A stretch of DNA of 64,000 nucleotides, taken from positions 303,270-367,269 of the forward strand of contig JAGDZJ010000004.1 of assembly GCA_049115955.1 (NCBI GenBank), given 5' to 3'. Source of the stretch: Salinispirillum sp049115955 (GTDB taxonomy: Bacteria > Pseudomonadota > Gammaproteobacteria > Pseudomonadales > Natronospirillaceae). Positions 8,371 through 16,602 of this stretch are shown here, in pieces. Numbering within the stretch: the first letter of the stretch is position 1; each line of letters starts with the position of its first letter. A program made the translations under genes and the position numbers. Under the pieces are notes generated by a model. It was not told where the DNA came from, did no database searches, and was given only the letters and a program-made list of their open reading frames with translations.

Positions 8371-9291
8371 ATGACGTTGAGCAAAAACAGTCCGGCACTG
8401 GCTTGGTTTTTATTGGCTGCAACCACCTTGTTTTGGGGCGGTAACTTTGTGCTCGGGCGCGCGGTGTCGGCGGAGATTCCGCCTATTGCACTGGCATGGT
8501 GGCGCTGGGTGTTGGCTATGGCGGTGATCTTGCCGTTCGCCGCCAAAGGATTGTGGCAGGTACGCGCTGTTTTACGGCGCGAATGGCGGTATTTGCTGCT
8601 GGTGTCGGTATTGAGTGTGTCGGTGTTCAATACCTTTGTGTATTTGGGTTTGCAGACTTCGCCGGCCACCAATGCATTGCTGTTGCTGTCTTCTGGACCG
8701 GTTATGATTCTGGGCTTTTCATGGTGGCTGTTCAGCGAGCGCATCAATTCTCAGCAGGTGTTGGGTATCACGTTGTCGCTGGTGGGCGTGGTCATCATCG
8801 TGACCGAAGGTAATCCGATGGCCTTAGACGCACTGCTGGCCGGTGGGTCGGGTAATCTGTGGATTCTATCCGCGGTGATCGCGTGGTCGCTGTATTCCGT
8901 GTTACTGCGCAAGCGTCCGGCGGAAATCAGTGGCACGGTCTTTTTTGCTTTGACGGCGGTGGTGGGCTGGCTGTGTTTGACGCCGTTTTTCTTGTTCGAG
9001 CATTTCGTACAGGGGCGCGTCATGGTGTTTAACGCCACGGCGGCACTGAGTATTGGCTACGTGGGCTTCTTTGCCTCGGTACTGGCCTTTTTGTTTTGGA
9101 ACCGGGGCATTCAAATGCTCGGGGCTAACCGGGCCAGCAATTCCATTCATATGATTCCGGTGTGGGGTTTGTTGCTCGCGAGTGTGCTCTTGGGTGAGCG
9201 CTTGTTAGCGTTTCACTGGTTGGGTATGGGCTTGATCATTGCCGGGATATTGTTGGCCAGCGTACTGGCGCGACGCGCGGCGCCAGCCTAA
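8371..9291 (+). CDS. EamA/DMT-superfamily permease
   Basis: This 306-residue protein has ten hydrophobic helices in two EamA repeats; the first begins LFWGGNFVLGRAV and the second carries SVIAWSLYSVLLRK. These are hallmarks of the drug/metabolite transporter superfamily. The ATG at 8371 is preferred over an upstream in-frame TTG inside the previous gene. It is probably co-transcribed with the AEC gene 13 bp upstream and converges on the response regulator gene with a 4-bp overlap. Substrate unknown. Confidence 0.87.
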   Translation: MTLSKNSPALAWFLLAATTLFWGGNFVLGRAVSAEIPPIALAWWRWVLAMAVILPFAAKGLWQVRAVLRREWRYLLLVSVLSVSVFNTFVYLGLQTSPATNALLLLSSGPVMILGFSWWLFSERINSQQVLGITLSLVGVVIIVTEGNPMALDALLAGGSGNLWILSAVIAWSLYSVLLRKRPAEISGTVFFALTAVVGWLCLTPFFLFEHFVQGRVMVFNATAALSIGYVGFFASVLAFLFWNRGIQMLGANRASNSIHMIPVWGLLLASVLLGERLLAFHWLGMGLIIAGILLASVLARRAAPA

Positions 9292-9926
9292 ATCAACTGC
9301 TTCTCAATGGCATACTTGGTCAGGCCGGCAATGGTTTGAATGCCCAGTTTGTTTTTCAGGTTTTGCCGGTGGGTTTCTACGGTGCGTGCACTGATGCGCA
9401 GGTCGCGCCCGATTTCTTTGTTCGATAAACCCATGGCCAACAATTTCAACACCATCAGCTCGCGGTTGCTCAGGTCGTCTAAGGCTTGGTCGGGTGCGCT
9501 GCTGCTTTGCTGGAACAGCGCGTTGGACGCGCCAGAACTAAAATAGGTATTCCCCGAGTGCACGGTTTCTATGGCATTAATAAGTTCGTGGGACGACACA
9601 TCTTTGAGCACGTAACCGGAAGCGCCGGATTGAATCAGCGACAGAATGTATTCGCGGTCGTCGTGCATACTGAGCATCAAAATACGCGTACCAGACAACT
9701 CGGTGCGAAAGCGCTTGGTGGCTTCCAGGCCGTTTAACACCGGCATGGAAACGTCCATGATGACCACATCGGGCACTTTTTCGCGTGCCGCGCATAAGGC
9801 CTGCTCACCGTTATTGGCGGTACCGACGATTTCAATGTGAGGCTCCATGGCCAGTCTGGCTTGCAGGCCATCCAATACCAGTAGGTGGTCATCGACCAAG
9901 AGCACACGAATTTTCTTTGCCGCCAT
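9288..9926 (-). CDS. NarL/LuxR-family response regulator
   Basis: This 212-residue protein has a receiver domain (RVLLVDDH, phospho-acceptor Asp in VVIMDVSMP near residue 54, Lys in GYVLKDVS) and a C-terminal LuxR-type helix-turn-helix (SNKEIGRDLRISARTVETH). The ATG at 9926 places the receiver fold at the usual distance; a GTG at 9941 would add five residues. It is followed upstream by its cognate kinase gene, and both stand next to the TRAP transporter genes, which it likely controls. Two matched inverted repeats upstream of dctQ and dctP are candidate target sites. Confidence 0.93.
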   Translation of the reverse strand: MAAKKIRVLLVDDHLLVLDGLQARLAMEPHIEIVGTANNGEQALCAAREKVPDVVIMDVSMPVLNGLEATKRFRTELSGTRILMLSMHDDREYILSLIQSGASGYVLKDVSSHELINAIETVHSGNTYFSSGASNALFQQSSSAPDQALDDLSNRELMVLKLLAMGLSNKEIGRDLRISARTVETHRQNLKNKLGIQTIAGLTKYAIEKQLI

Positions 9927-10011
9927 AAAGCACTGCCACACAAGGTGAGTTCGAGATGTTTTTTATTGTCTGTGCGGCAGTGTAGCAGCATTTATTGTGG
10001 GAGGTGAGCCC

Positions 10012-11379
10012 TTACCAACGTCGAGTGCGTTGGCGGCAGGGCAGTGTAGCGACGATCTGCGCGCCGCTGCCAGGCTCCGAATGCAAGGCGAAGGTGCCAC
10101 CAATCACTTCTACACGCTCCTTCATGTTCACCAGGCCAATGCCCTGGCTTTTGGCAATGCGCGGATTGAAGCCTCGCCCGTTGTCACTGACGTCAAAATG
10201 AATATCGGGTGACTGATAGGTCAGACCGATGGTCACGCGGTTGGCGTCGGCGTGCTTCTCGATGTTGGTGAGGCATTCCTGCGCCAACCGATAAATGGTG
10301 GTTTCTATGTCGTCCGGCACCTTGATGCCTTCCAGCTCAAAGATCAGGTGTACTTGAATGGCGGTTCGTTCGGAGAATTGTTCGGTTAATGCACGCAGGG
10401 CGGGCTTCAAACCAAGGTCGTCCAGCAACACTGGCCGTAAGTTATGCGAGATTTGACGCACCTCCTGAATGGTGCCGTTCAGCACCGAACTGGCTATGTT
10501 CAGGTCGTGCAGGGCGGGGTGGGGCTCGGCACCACCGCCCAGTTTTTTGACCGCCAGTTCGAGGCGGAATTTCAATGAGACCAGCTCCTGATTGATGCCG
10601 TCGTGCAGCTCGCGCGAAAACTTGCGTCGTTCATTCACCTGCAAGCGCATGAACTTCTGTACCAGCTCTTGCAGCCGACTGTCGGCCAACCGATGTTCGT
10701 GCAGGTTGATGGCTAAACCCAGCATAATGATCAACAGCACTGTGACGATCAATATGCCCATGGCACCAGCGAAGCTGCGACGGATATTGGTGTCGAACGA
10801 CGCTTTGACCTTATCGACTTCCGAATACACCGAATCCAGATACAGGCCAGTGCCGAACATCCAGTCCCAAGGCTCGATGAGCGCCGCGTAGCCCAGCTTG
10901 TCTTCTTGTTTCATCAGCGGCGGGCGTTCCCATATGTATCGGTGATAACCGCCACCGCTGTTGGCGGCAGCCAGCAGATGTTGAATCAACAGGTTGCCGC
11001 TGCGGTCTTGAAATTCAAACAAGTCTTGGCCAACAAATTCGGGTATGGTCGGGTGGACGAGGTTCACGCCATCTTGTGCATACGCAAAAAAATAGCCGTC
11101 TTCACCGAATTCCAGTTTACCCAGCAACACTTTCACCGCAGACTGCGCTTCGGCTTCGCTGAGGTTTGGGTCGTTGATGATGTTATTAATGGCCGATGAG
11201 GCGAGATCAACCTGCTCTTTTAAGGCTTGTTTTTTTGCCTCAACGAGATTGAATTCGTACACTGCCAACACTTGATCGGCTAGGTTGCGGGAATGGTGCA
11301 GTCCTAGGTATGACAGCAAGCCAATAGCGGCGAGCAAGGGTAGGATGGCTAAGAGTAAGATTTTGGCTTTTAGTTTCAT
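10012..11379 (-). CDS. Cache-domain sensor histidine kinase, NarX-type catalytic half
   Basis: This 455-residue inner-membrane kinase has an N-terminal helix (residues ~7-27), a periplasmic single Cache_2 domain (blocks DGYFFAYAQDGVNLVHP and PWDWMFGTGLYLDSV), a second helix (~207-228), a HisKA_3 dimerisation/phosphoacceptor segment (RRKFSRELHDGINQEL, with the His) and a HATPase_c domain (QECLTNIEKHAD, DNGRGF). Cache_2 domains generally bind small organic acids. The neighbouring TRAP genes suggest it senses the same or a related solute. The response regulator gene lies 85 bp downstream on the same strand. Confidence 0.92.
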   Translation of the reverse strand: MKLKAKILLLAILPLLAAIGLLSYLGLHHSRNLADQVLAVYEFNLVEAKKQALKEQVDLASSAINNIINDPNLSEAEAQSAVKVLLGKLEFGEDGYFFAYAQDGVNLVHPTIPEFVGQDLFEFQDRSGNLLIQHLLAAANSGGGYHRYIWERPPLMKQEDKLGYAALIEPWDWMFGTGLYLDSVYSEVDKVKASFDTNIRRSFAGAMGILIVTVLLIIMLGLAINLHEHRLADSRLQELVQKFMRLQVNERRKFSRELHDGINQELVSLKFRLELAVKKLGGGAEPHPALHDLNIASSVLNGTIQEVRQISHNLRPVLLDDLGLKPALRALTEQFSERTAIQVHLIFELEGIKVPDDIETTIYRLAQECLTNIEKHADANRVTIGLTYQSPDIHFDVSDNGRGFNPRIAKSQGIGLVNMKERVEVIGGTFALHSEPGSGAQIVATLPCRQRTRRW

Positions 11380-11456
11380 GTCGGCATCACTGGCTGGCGG
11401 AGCACATAAGGTCGATTAAACCGCACGCAGAACAGGGATTGATCGGCGGCGTCTGC

Positions 11457-11488
11457 GTAAAACTACGTACCGCGTTACGTAGTTTTAC
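11457..11488. promoter_or_regulatory. Inverted-repeat operator upstream of dctQ (copy 1)
   Basis: The arms GTAAAACTACG and CGTAGTTTTAC are perfect reverse complements separated by 10 bp (complementarity continues two bases inward on each side). The site lies about 100 bp upstream of the dctQ ATG, in the gap between the divergent kinase and TRAP genes. A near-identical site occurs upstream of dctP (13609-13639). The repetition supports a regulator binding site; the neighbouring LuxR-type regulator is the obvious candidate. Confidence 0.65.
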
Positions 11489-11585
11489 CGGTCATTTCGG
11501 TACTCATACGAATAGTATTTGGCTGGCTGACCATGGATGCTACAACCTATTGGAAGCCAATAAAAATAATACTGAGGTATTTAAG

Positions 11586-12134
11586 ATGCGTATTTTGTCT
11601 CTGTTGATCAGAGCCATATGCCGGTTCAACCAGGGTCTGGGTTATATCCTGTCCTGGTTTACGTTGGGCATAGTGCTGGTCTGTTTTACGGTGGTGGTGT
11701 TGCGTTACTTCTTTTCCATGGGTTTTGTGTGGATGCAGGACCTCTTTGTCTGGCTCAACGGCGTTATGTTTATGGGCATTGCGGGCTATACCCTGATGCA
11801 GGGTCAGCATGTGCGCGTGGATATTTTCTATCGGCCTGCGACGGTAAAGCGCAAGGCGCTGATTGATCTGATTGGCTCCTTTATTTTCATTGCTCCATTC
11901 GTTTATACCATCATCTACTACGCCTTACCGTACGTGCGGCGTTCATGGCGGCTGCTGGAAGGCTCTGCCAACTACGGCGGTATGCCGGGGCTTTATATGG
12001 TGAAGACCTTCATCATCGTTTTTGCGGTGGTCATCGCACTACAGGCGATCGCCATGGTGTGCCGCAGCATCTTAATTCTGCGCAACCGCGAAGACCTCGT
12101 GCCTGAGTATTATCAGTATAAGGTAGGGGGCTGA
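11586..12134 (+). CDS. TRAP transporter small permease (DctQ-type)
   Basis: This 182-residue protein has four hydrophobic helices, the DctQ hallmark, with a conserved motif FVWMQDLFVWLNGVMF in the second pair. It is the small membrane subunit that pairs with DctM to drive Na+-coupled solute uptake delivered by the DctP binding protein. The ATG at 11586 is preferred (GAGG ten bases upstream) over a TTG at 11439 that would add 49 residues without DctQ character. dctM begins 2 bp after the stop codon, so the two are surely co-expressed. Confidence 0.92.
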   Translation: MRILSLLIRAICRFNQGLGYILSWFTLGIVLVCFTVVVLRYFFSMGFVWMQDLFVWLNGVMFMGIAGYTLMQGQHVRVDIFYRPATVKRKALIDLIGSFIFIAPFVYTIIYYALPYVRRSWRLLEGSANYGGMPGLYMVKTFIIVFAVVIALQAIAMVCRSILILRNREDLVPEYYQYKVGG

Positions 12135-12136
12135 CC

Positions 12137-13531
12137 ATGGATCCGGTGTTATTAGGTGAACTGCTGTCGTTGTTGATGTTCTTTAGCATCATCGGCGTGC
12201 TGATGATGGGTTTCCCGGTGGCGTTTTCGCTGGCCGGTACATCGCTGATCTTTGCCACCATTGGCTATTATCTTGGGGTCTTCAACCCCACTAACTTGTC
12301 GAGCCTGGCTCCGCGCTACATGGGCGTGATGCTCAATGACGTGCTGGTGGCGGTGCCGCTGTTTATCTTTATGGGCATGATGCTGGAGCGCTCCGGTATC
12401 GCTGAACAGCTACTGATTACCATGGGTCGGCTGTTCCGCACTATGCGCGGTGGTCTGGGTCTGTCGGTGATCGTGGTGGGTGCCTTGCTGGCTGCGTCGA
12501 CCGGTATTGTTGGGGCAACGGTGGTCACCATGGGCTTGTTGTCGCTGCCAGCGATGCTGCGTGCGGGGTACGATCCGCGCTTGGCGACCGGTGTTATCTG
12601 TGCGTCTGGTACCCTGGGGCAAATCATTCCGCCTTCAACCGTATTGATCTTTATGGGCGATATGTTGGCGGGTGTGAACCAACAGGTACAGATGTCGTTA
12701 GGCAATTTTGCGCCGAAGCCTGTATCAGTGGGTGACCTGTTCGCCGGTGCTTTTATCCCCGGTTTGATCTTGGTGGTCGTGTACATGCTGTACATGCTGT
12801 ACATGGCGTGGCGCCATCCGGCCAGTTGCCCAGCCCTAGTGGTGACAGAAGAAGAAAAGGCCGCATTGCTGAAAGACGTGTTTGTCACCTTGTTTCCGCC
12901 GTTGATTTTGATCATTGCGGTCTTGGGTTCAATTCTGGGTGGTGTGGCAACACCAACGGAGTCTGCCTCTGTAGGTGCCGTCGGGGCCATACTGTTGGCC
13001 GGTATTCGCGGGCGATTGACCTACACTAATTTGCGCCAAGTGATGGTGGCCACAGCCAATACCACCACGATGATCTTTATCATTCTGATCGGTGCATCGG
13101 TCTTTTCGTTGGTGTTCCGCATGATGGGTGGTGAAGAACTGGTCAGCGATTTCTTGAACTCACTGCCCGGCGGTCAGGTCGGAGCTATCATCTTCGTAAT
13201 GCTGTTGATGTTTGTGCTGGGGTTCATTCTGGACACCTTTGAAATCATCTTTCTGGTGGTGCCCATCACCGCACCTATTCTGTTGATGATGGGTGTAGAC
13301 CCCATCTGGCTAGGCGTTATAGTGGCGGTGAACTTGCAAACCAGCTTCCTGACACCGCCCTTCGGCTTTGCGCTATTTTATCTGCGCGGCGTGGCACCAG
13401 ACGGTGTAAGCACACGGCAGATATACGAAGGTGCGATGCCGTTTGTCGGCTTGCAGCTATTGGTGATCGGCTTGTTGGTGGCGTTCCCGAATCTAGTGAC
13501 CTGGTTACCGTCGGTCATTTACGGGTCTTAA
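12137..13531 (+). CDS. TRAP transporter large permease (DctM-type)
   Basis: This 464-residue protein has about twelve hydrophobic segments and matches the DctM family in length. Conserved blocks include GMMLERSGIAEQLL, the loop ASGTLGQIIPPSTVLI and the C-terminal LQTSFLTPPFGFALFYLRG. It is the transport channel of the TRAP system and works with the DctQ protein encoded directly upstream. dctP follows after a 268-bp gap that contains its own inverted repeat and a hairpin, so dctP is probably expressed partly on its own. Confidence 0.95.
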   Translation: MDPVLLGELLSLLMFFSIIGVLMMGFPVAFSLAGTSLIFATIGYYLGVFNPTNLSSLAPRYMGVMLNDVLVAVPLFIFMGMMLERSGIAEQLLITMGRLFRTMRGGLGLSVIVVGALLAASTGIVGATVVTMGLLSLPAMLRAGYDPRLATGVICASGTLGQIIPPSTVLIFMGDMLAGVNQQVQMSLGNFAPKPVSVGDLFAGAFIPGLILVVVYMLYMLYMAWRHPASCPALVVTEEEKAALLKDVFVTLFPPLILIIAVLGSILGGVATPTESASVGAVGAILLAGIRGRLTYTNLRQVMVATANTTTMIFIILIGASVFSLVFRMMGGEELVSDFLNSLPGGQVGAIIFVMLLMFVLGFILDTFEIIFLVVPITAPILLMMGVDPIWLGVIVAVNLQTSFLTPPFGFALFYLRGVAPDGVSTRQIYEGAMPFVGLQLLVIGLLVAFPNLVTWLPSVIYGS

Positions 13532-13608
13532 GATAACGATCAGAGGCAGCAGGGAGGCTGTCGACGTTGTATGTGGATGGACAAGGTGTACATTTAGGCT
13601 ATAACTAA

Positions 13609-13639
13609 GTAATTCTACGGAGTGATTGCGTAGTCTTAC
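13609..13639. promoter_or_regulatory. Inverted-repeat operator upstream of dctP (copy 2)
   Basis: The arms GTAATTCTACG and CGTAGTCTTAC are separated by 9 bp. They match the site upstream of dctQ (11457-11488) at the shared positions GTAAnnCTACG and CGTAGnnTTAC. The site lies ~160 bp upstream of dctP inside the dctM-dctP gap. Matching sites in front of both transcription units of one transporter indicate common control. Confidence 0.6.
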
Positions 13640-13712
13640 TAATGGCTTCTTGCCAAATGTTAATGGAGGATGGAAACTCACCATCAGTGGATGCTCATTG
13701 ATAGGGTATTCG

Positions 13713-13732
13713 TCACCCTGGGGACAGGGTGA
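13713..13732 (+). other. Intercistronic hairpin between dctM and dctP
   Basis: TCACCCTG and CAGGGTGA form a perfect 8-bp stem with a GGGA tetraloop. No T-run follows, so it is not a standard terminator. It could stabilise the 5' end of a processed dctP transcript or slow decay from downstream. Confidence 0.4.
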
Positions 13733-13799
13733 GTCTGCTAGAGCGTCTGTTACGATTTGTTCCCAATCAAGAAAAACAACAATTGAATGAGGAAAAACA

Positions 13800-14933
13800 A
13801 TGAAACGTCGTGATTTTATCGCAGGGGCCGCTGTCGGCGCCGGTGCACTCGCACTGACGGCCTGTTCGTCAGATAATGGAACCGCTGAGAGCACAGGTGC
13901 AGCCGCGCCTGCGGTGCAGCAAGCTCGTATAACTTGGCGCATGGTAACCACTTGGCCACGTAACTTCCCTGGCTTGGGTGTAGGCGCTCAGCGTCTAGCG
14001 GATCGCATTACGCAGATGTCAGATGGTCGTTTGACCGTTCAAGTATACTCGGCTGGCGAATTGGTACCGGCACTGGGCACCTTTGATGCAGTGATCGAAG
14101 GCTCGGCTGAAATGAGCCATGGTGCTGCTTACTACTGGCAGAACAAGAGCCAAGCCACCAACTTCTTCACCGGGGTGCCTTTTGGTATGACCTCGCGTGA
14201 GATGGCGGCATGGGTGCGCTACATGGGCGGCCAAGAAATTTGGGACAAGGTGTACGACCAATACGGCGTTAAAGGCTTCTTGTCTGGCGATACTGGCACG
14301 CAAGCCGGTGGTTGGTTCCGTAATGAACTGACGGGTCTCTCCGGTGTGCAAGGTATTCGTTTCCGTACGCCTGGCCTCGGTGGTCAAGTTTGGCAGCGTT
14401 TGGGTGCAACCGTTGTTAACATGGCGGGCGGCGAGATTTATGCGGCGTTGCAGTCCGGTGCACTGGATGCGGCAGAGTTTGTTGGCCCATACAACGACTT
14501 GGCGTTGGGCTTCCATCAGATCGCTAAAGAATACTATTTCCCAAGCTTCATCGAGCCTGGTTTGGCGACTGAACTGGTAGTGAACAAGTCTAAGTTCGCC
14601 GAACTGCCACAAGACCTGCAGCGCATTGTCGAGTTTGCATGTCAGGCAGAATATGACCAAGTAGCGTCAGATTTCTACGCCAATGACCCTGTTGCCTTGG
14701 CAACGTTGGTACGTGATCACGGCGTTAATGTACGCCAGTTCCCAGAAGAAATTCTGCGTGCCGGTGCGGATGCAGCGAAAGCCATACTGACTGAACTGCG
14801 TGAAAGCAGCGATGCCCTGACGCGTGAAACGGCAGAGAGCTTTATTCGTTCACTGAACGTCGTGCGCACGCGCACGGAAACTGTGGACACGGCATTCCTG
14901 CGTGCTCGTGAGCAATATTTCCAACTGGATTAA
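13800..14933 (+). CDS. TRAP transporter substrate-binding protein (DctP-type), Tat lipoprotein
   Basis: This 377-residue protein is the periplasmic solute receptor of the TRAP system. The N-terminus MKRRDFIAGAAVGAG has a twin-arginine motif and is followed by the lipobox LTAC (Cys ~22), suggesting Tat export and lipid anchoring. The mature part resembles the TakP-like branch that binds 2-oxo acids or lactate: WRMVTTWPRNFPG near the start, GAAYYWQNKSQATNFFTGVPFG mid-protein split around residue 110, and GGEIYAALQSGALDAAEFVGP near 215-235. The ligand is inferred from that branch and not certain. A strong terminator follows. Confidence 0.93.
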   Translation: MKRRDFIAGAAVGAGALALTACSSDNGTAESTGAAAPAVQQARITWRMVTTWPRNFPGLGVGAQRLADRITQMSDGRLTVQVYSAGELVPALGTFDAVIEGSAEMSHGAAYYWQNKSQATNFFTGVPFGMTSREMAAWVRYMGGQEIWDKVYDQYGVKGFLSGDTGTQAGGWFRNELTGLSGVQGIRFRTPGLGGQVWQRLGATVVNMAGGEIYAALQSGALDAAEFVGPYNDLALGFHQIAKEYYFPSFIEPGLATELVVNKSKFAELPQDLQRIVEFACQAEYDQVASDFYANDPVALATLVRDHGVNVRQFPEEILRAGADAAKAILTELRESSDALTRETAESFIRSLNVVRTRTETVDTAFLRAREQYFQLD

Positions 14934-14966
14934 TTTGCCAGTATGCCGCCCATCCTTGGGCATAAG

Positions 14967-14992
14967 AAGCGACCTTCGGGTCGCTTTTTTTT
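14967..14992 (+). terminator. Rho-independent terminator of the TRAP operon
   Basis: AAGCGACC, TTCG loop, GGTCGCTT and a run of eight T. The perfect stem and UUCG-type tetraloop make this a convincing terminator 34 bp after dctP. Confidence 0.95.
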
Positions 14993-15083
14993 GCCGGTAT
15001 GAATAATTCAGAGGCTCGCTAGACTGTCTCTGTTTAGACTGTCACTATGCCATCATCACATAACGACAAAAACAGGATGTTCG

Positions 15084-16559
15084 ATGCCGGAACTGCACGA
15101 TGTTGAACTACTAATTCGTTCGCAAACACCGTTGGTGGTGATTGAAACCTTCGAAGAGCCACGTGCATTGCAGCTACTGACCCGTTTGGCCGCACGTACG
15201 TTTCAATCGTTTCATACGTGGAGTACCTCTCAAGGCTTGGTGGCCGGTGGTTTGTTGAATCGGCCAGAACAAAAGTTGGAATACGAGGCGGCGGAAGACG
15301 TTTTGCGGCACTTGCGCCAAAACCCGCCCGGCGGGTTAGTCGCGCTGTGTGACCTGCACCCCTATTTGACCGAACCCACTGTCGTTCGTCTGCTGAAAGA
15401 CCTTGCCCAGAGTTATGACGAACACGGTCAGACGCTGTTTTTGATCAGTCATCAACTGAATTTGCCACCAGAGCTACAGCGCTTGGGTGTTCGTCTAGAG
15501 CTCGAAATGCCCAGCGACGACGAGCTGTTCAATATCGTGCGTGAGGAGGTGCGGGCCTATTCCGCGGCTAATGCCGGGCGCCGGGTACGCACTGATCGTG
15601 CTGCCATACAACAACTCATCGCCAATTTGCGCGGCGTTACGCACAGCGACGCACGTCGACTGATCCGCTCAGCCATTGTTGAAGATGGCGCCTTAACCTT
15701 GGACGATGTGCCCGATATCAATCAAGCACGCTTTGCCTTGATGAATCTCGATAGCGTGCTGAGTTATGAATACGAAACGGCGTCGTTTGGCGATGTCGGT
15801 GGATTGGATAACCTTAAAAAATGGCTCGGTAAGCGTCAGCAGAGCTTTGTGACGCCAGAATCCGGACTCGACAGCCCGAAAGGCGTACTGCTGTTGGGTG
15901 TTCAAGGCGGCGGTAAAAGCTTGGCGGCCAAGGCGGTGGCAGGGCTTTGGCATTTGCCGTTGCTGCGCCTGGACATTGGAGCGTTGTACAACAAGTATCA
16001 GGGTGAATCCGAACGCAACCTGCGAGAAGCGCTGGCCCTAGCCGACCGCATAGCGCCCTGTGTGCTCTGGATGGATGAGATCGAAAAGGCCATTTCGGTA
16101 GGAACGTCCGACGGTGGGACATCGAAGCGGTTGCTGGGCACCTTGTTGACCTGGATGGCCGAACGCAAGAGTTCGGTGTTTCTCGTGGCCACCAGTAACG
16201 ATATTCGTGATTTGCCCCCGGAGTTGATGCGCAAAGGCCGCATGGATGAGATTTTCTTTGTCGACTTGCCCGATCAACGTATTCGCCAAGAAATCTTTCG
16301 TATTCATTTAGCCAAGCGCGGGCTGCAAGTGGGCGGGTTGGATCTGCCGTTGCTGGCGGAGACAGCCGAAGGCTATTCCGGGGCTGAAATAGAAGCCGCC
16401 GTGGTGTCCAGCTTGTACCATGCCAAAGCGCGCAAAGATTCGTTAAGTACCGCTCATCTGCTGCATGCTATTCAAAGCACCCAGCCCATTTCTGTGGTTC
16501 GGTCGGAAGACATACAAGCATTACGCCACTGGGCCAGTGAGCGGGCAGTACCGGCTTAA
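15084..16559 (+). CDS. Ycf46-like AAA ATPase
   Basis: This 491-residue protein has an N-terminal region (~1-230) of the Ycf46 type, opening with LLIRSQTPLVVIETFEEPRA, then an AAA domain: Walker A GVQGGGKSLAAKAV (~275), the GESERNLREAL second-region motif, Walker B CVLWMDEIEKA, sensor ATSNDIRDLP and the arginine-finger region MRKGRMDE. Ycf46 homologues occur in plastids and many bacteria and have been linked to carbon or photosynthesis control in cyanobacteria; the role in heterotrophs is unknown. It stands alone between a terminator and the UMF1 gene. Confidence 0.88.
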   Translation: MPELHDVELLIRSQTPLVVIETFEEPRALQLLTRLAARTFQSFHTWSTSQGLVAGGLLNRPEQKLEYEAAEDVLRHLRQNPPGGLVALCDLHPYLTEPTVVRLLKDLAQSYDEHGQTLFLISHQLNLPPELQRLGVRLELEMPSDDELFNIVREEVRAYSAANAGRRVRTDRAAIQQLIANLRGVTHSDARRLIRSAIVEDGALTLDDVPDINQARFALMNLDSVLSYEYETASFGDVGGLDNLKKWLGKRQQSFVTPESGLDSPKGVLLLGVQGGGKSLAAKAVAGLWHLPLLRLDIGALYNKYQGESERNLREALALADRIAPCVLWMDEIEKAISVGTSDGGTSKRLLGTLLTWMAERKSSVFLVATSNDIRDLPPELMRKGRMDEIFFVDLPDQRIRQEIFRIHLAKRGLQVGGLDLPLLAETAEGYSGAEIEAAVVSSLYHAKARKDSLSTAHLLHAIQSTQPISVVRSEDIQALRHWASERAVPA

Positions 16560-16602
16560 ACCAAAAAAATAGAACGCAATTGGGATGACAGAGGGCAACG
16601 CC

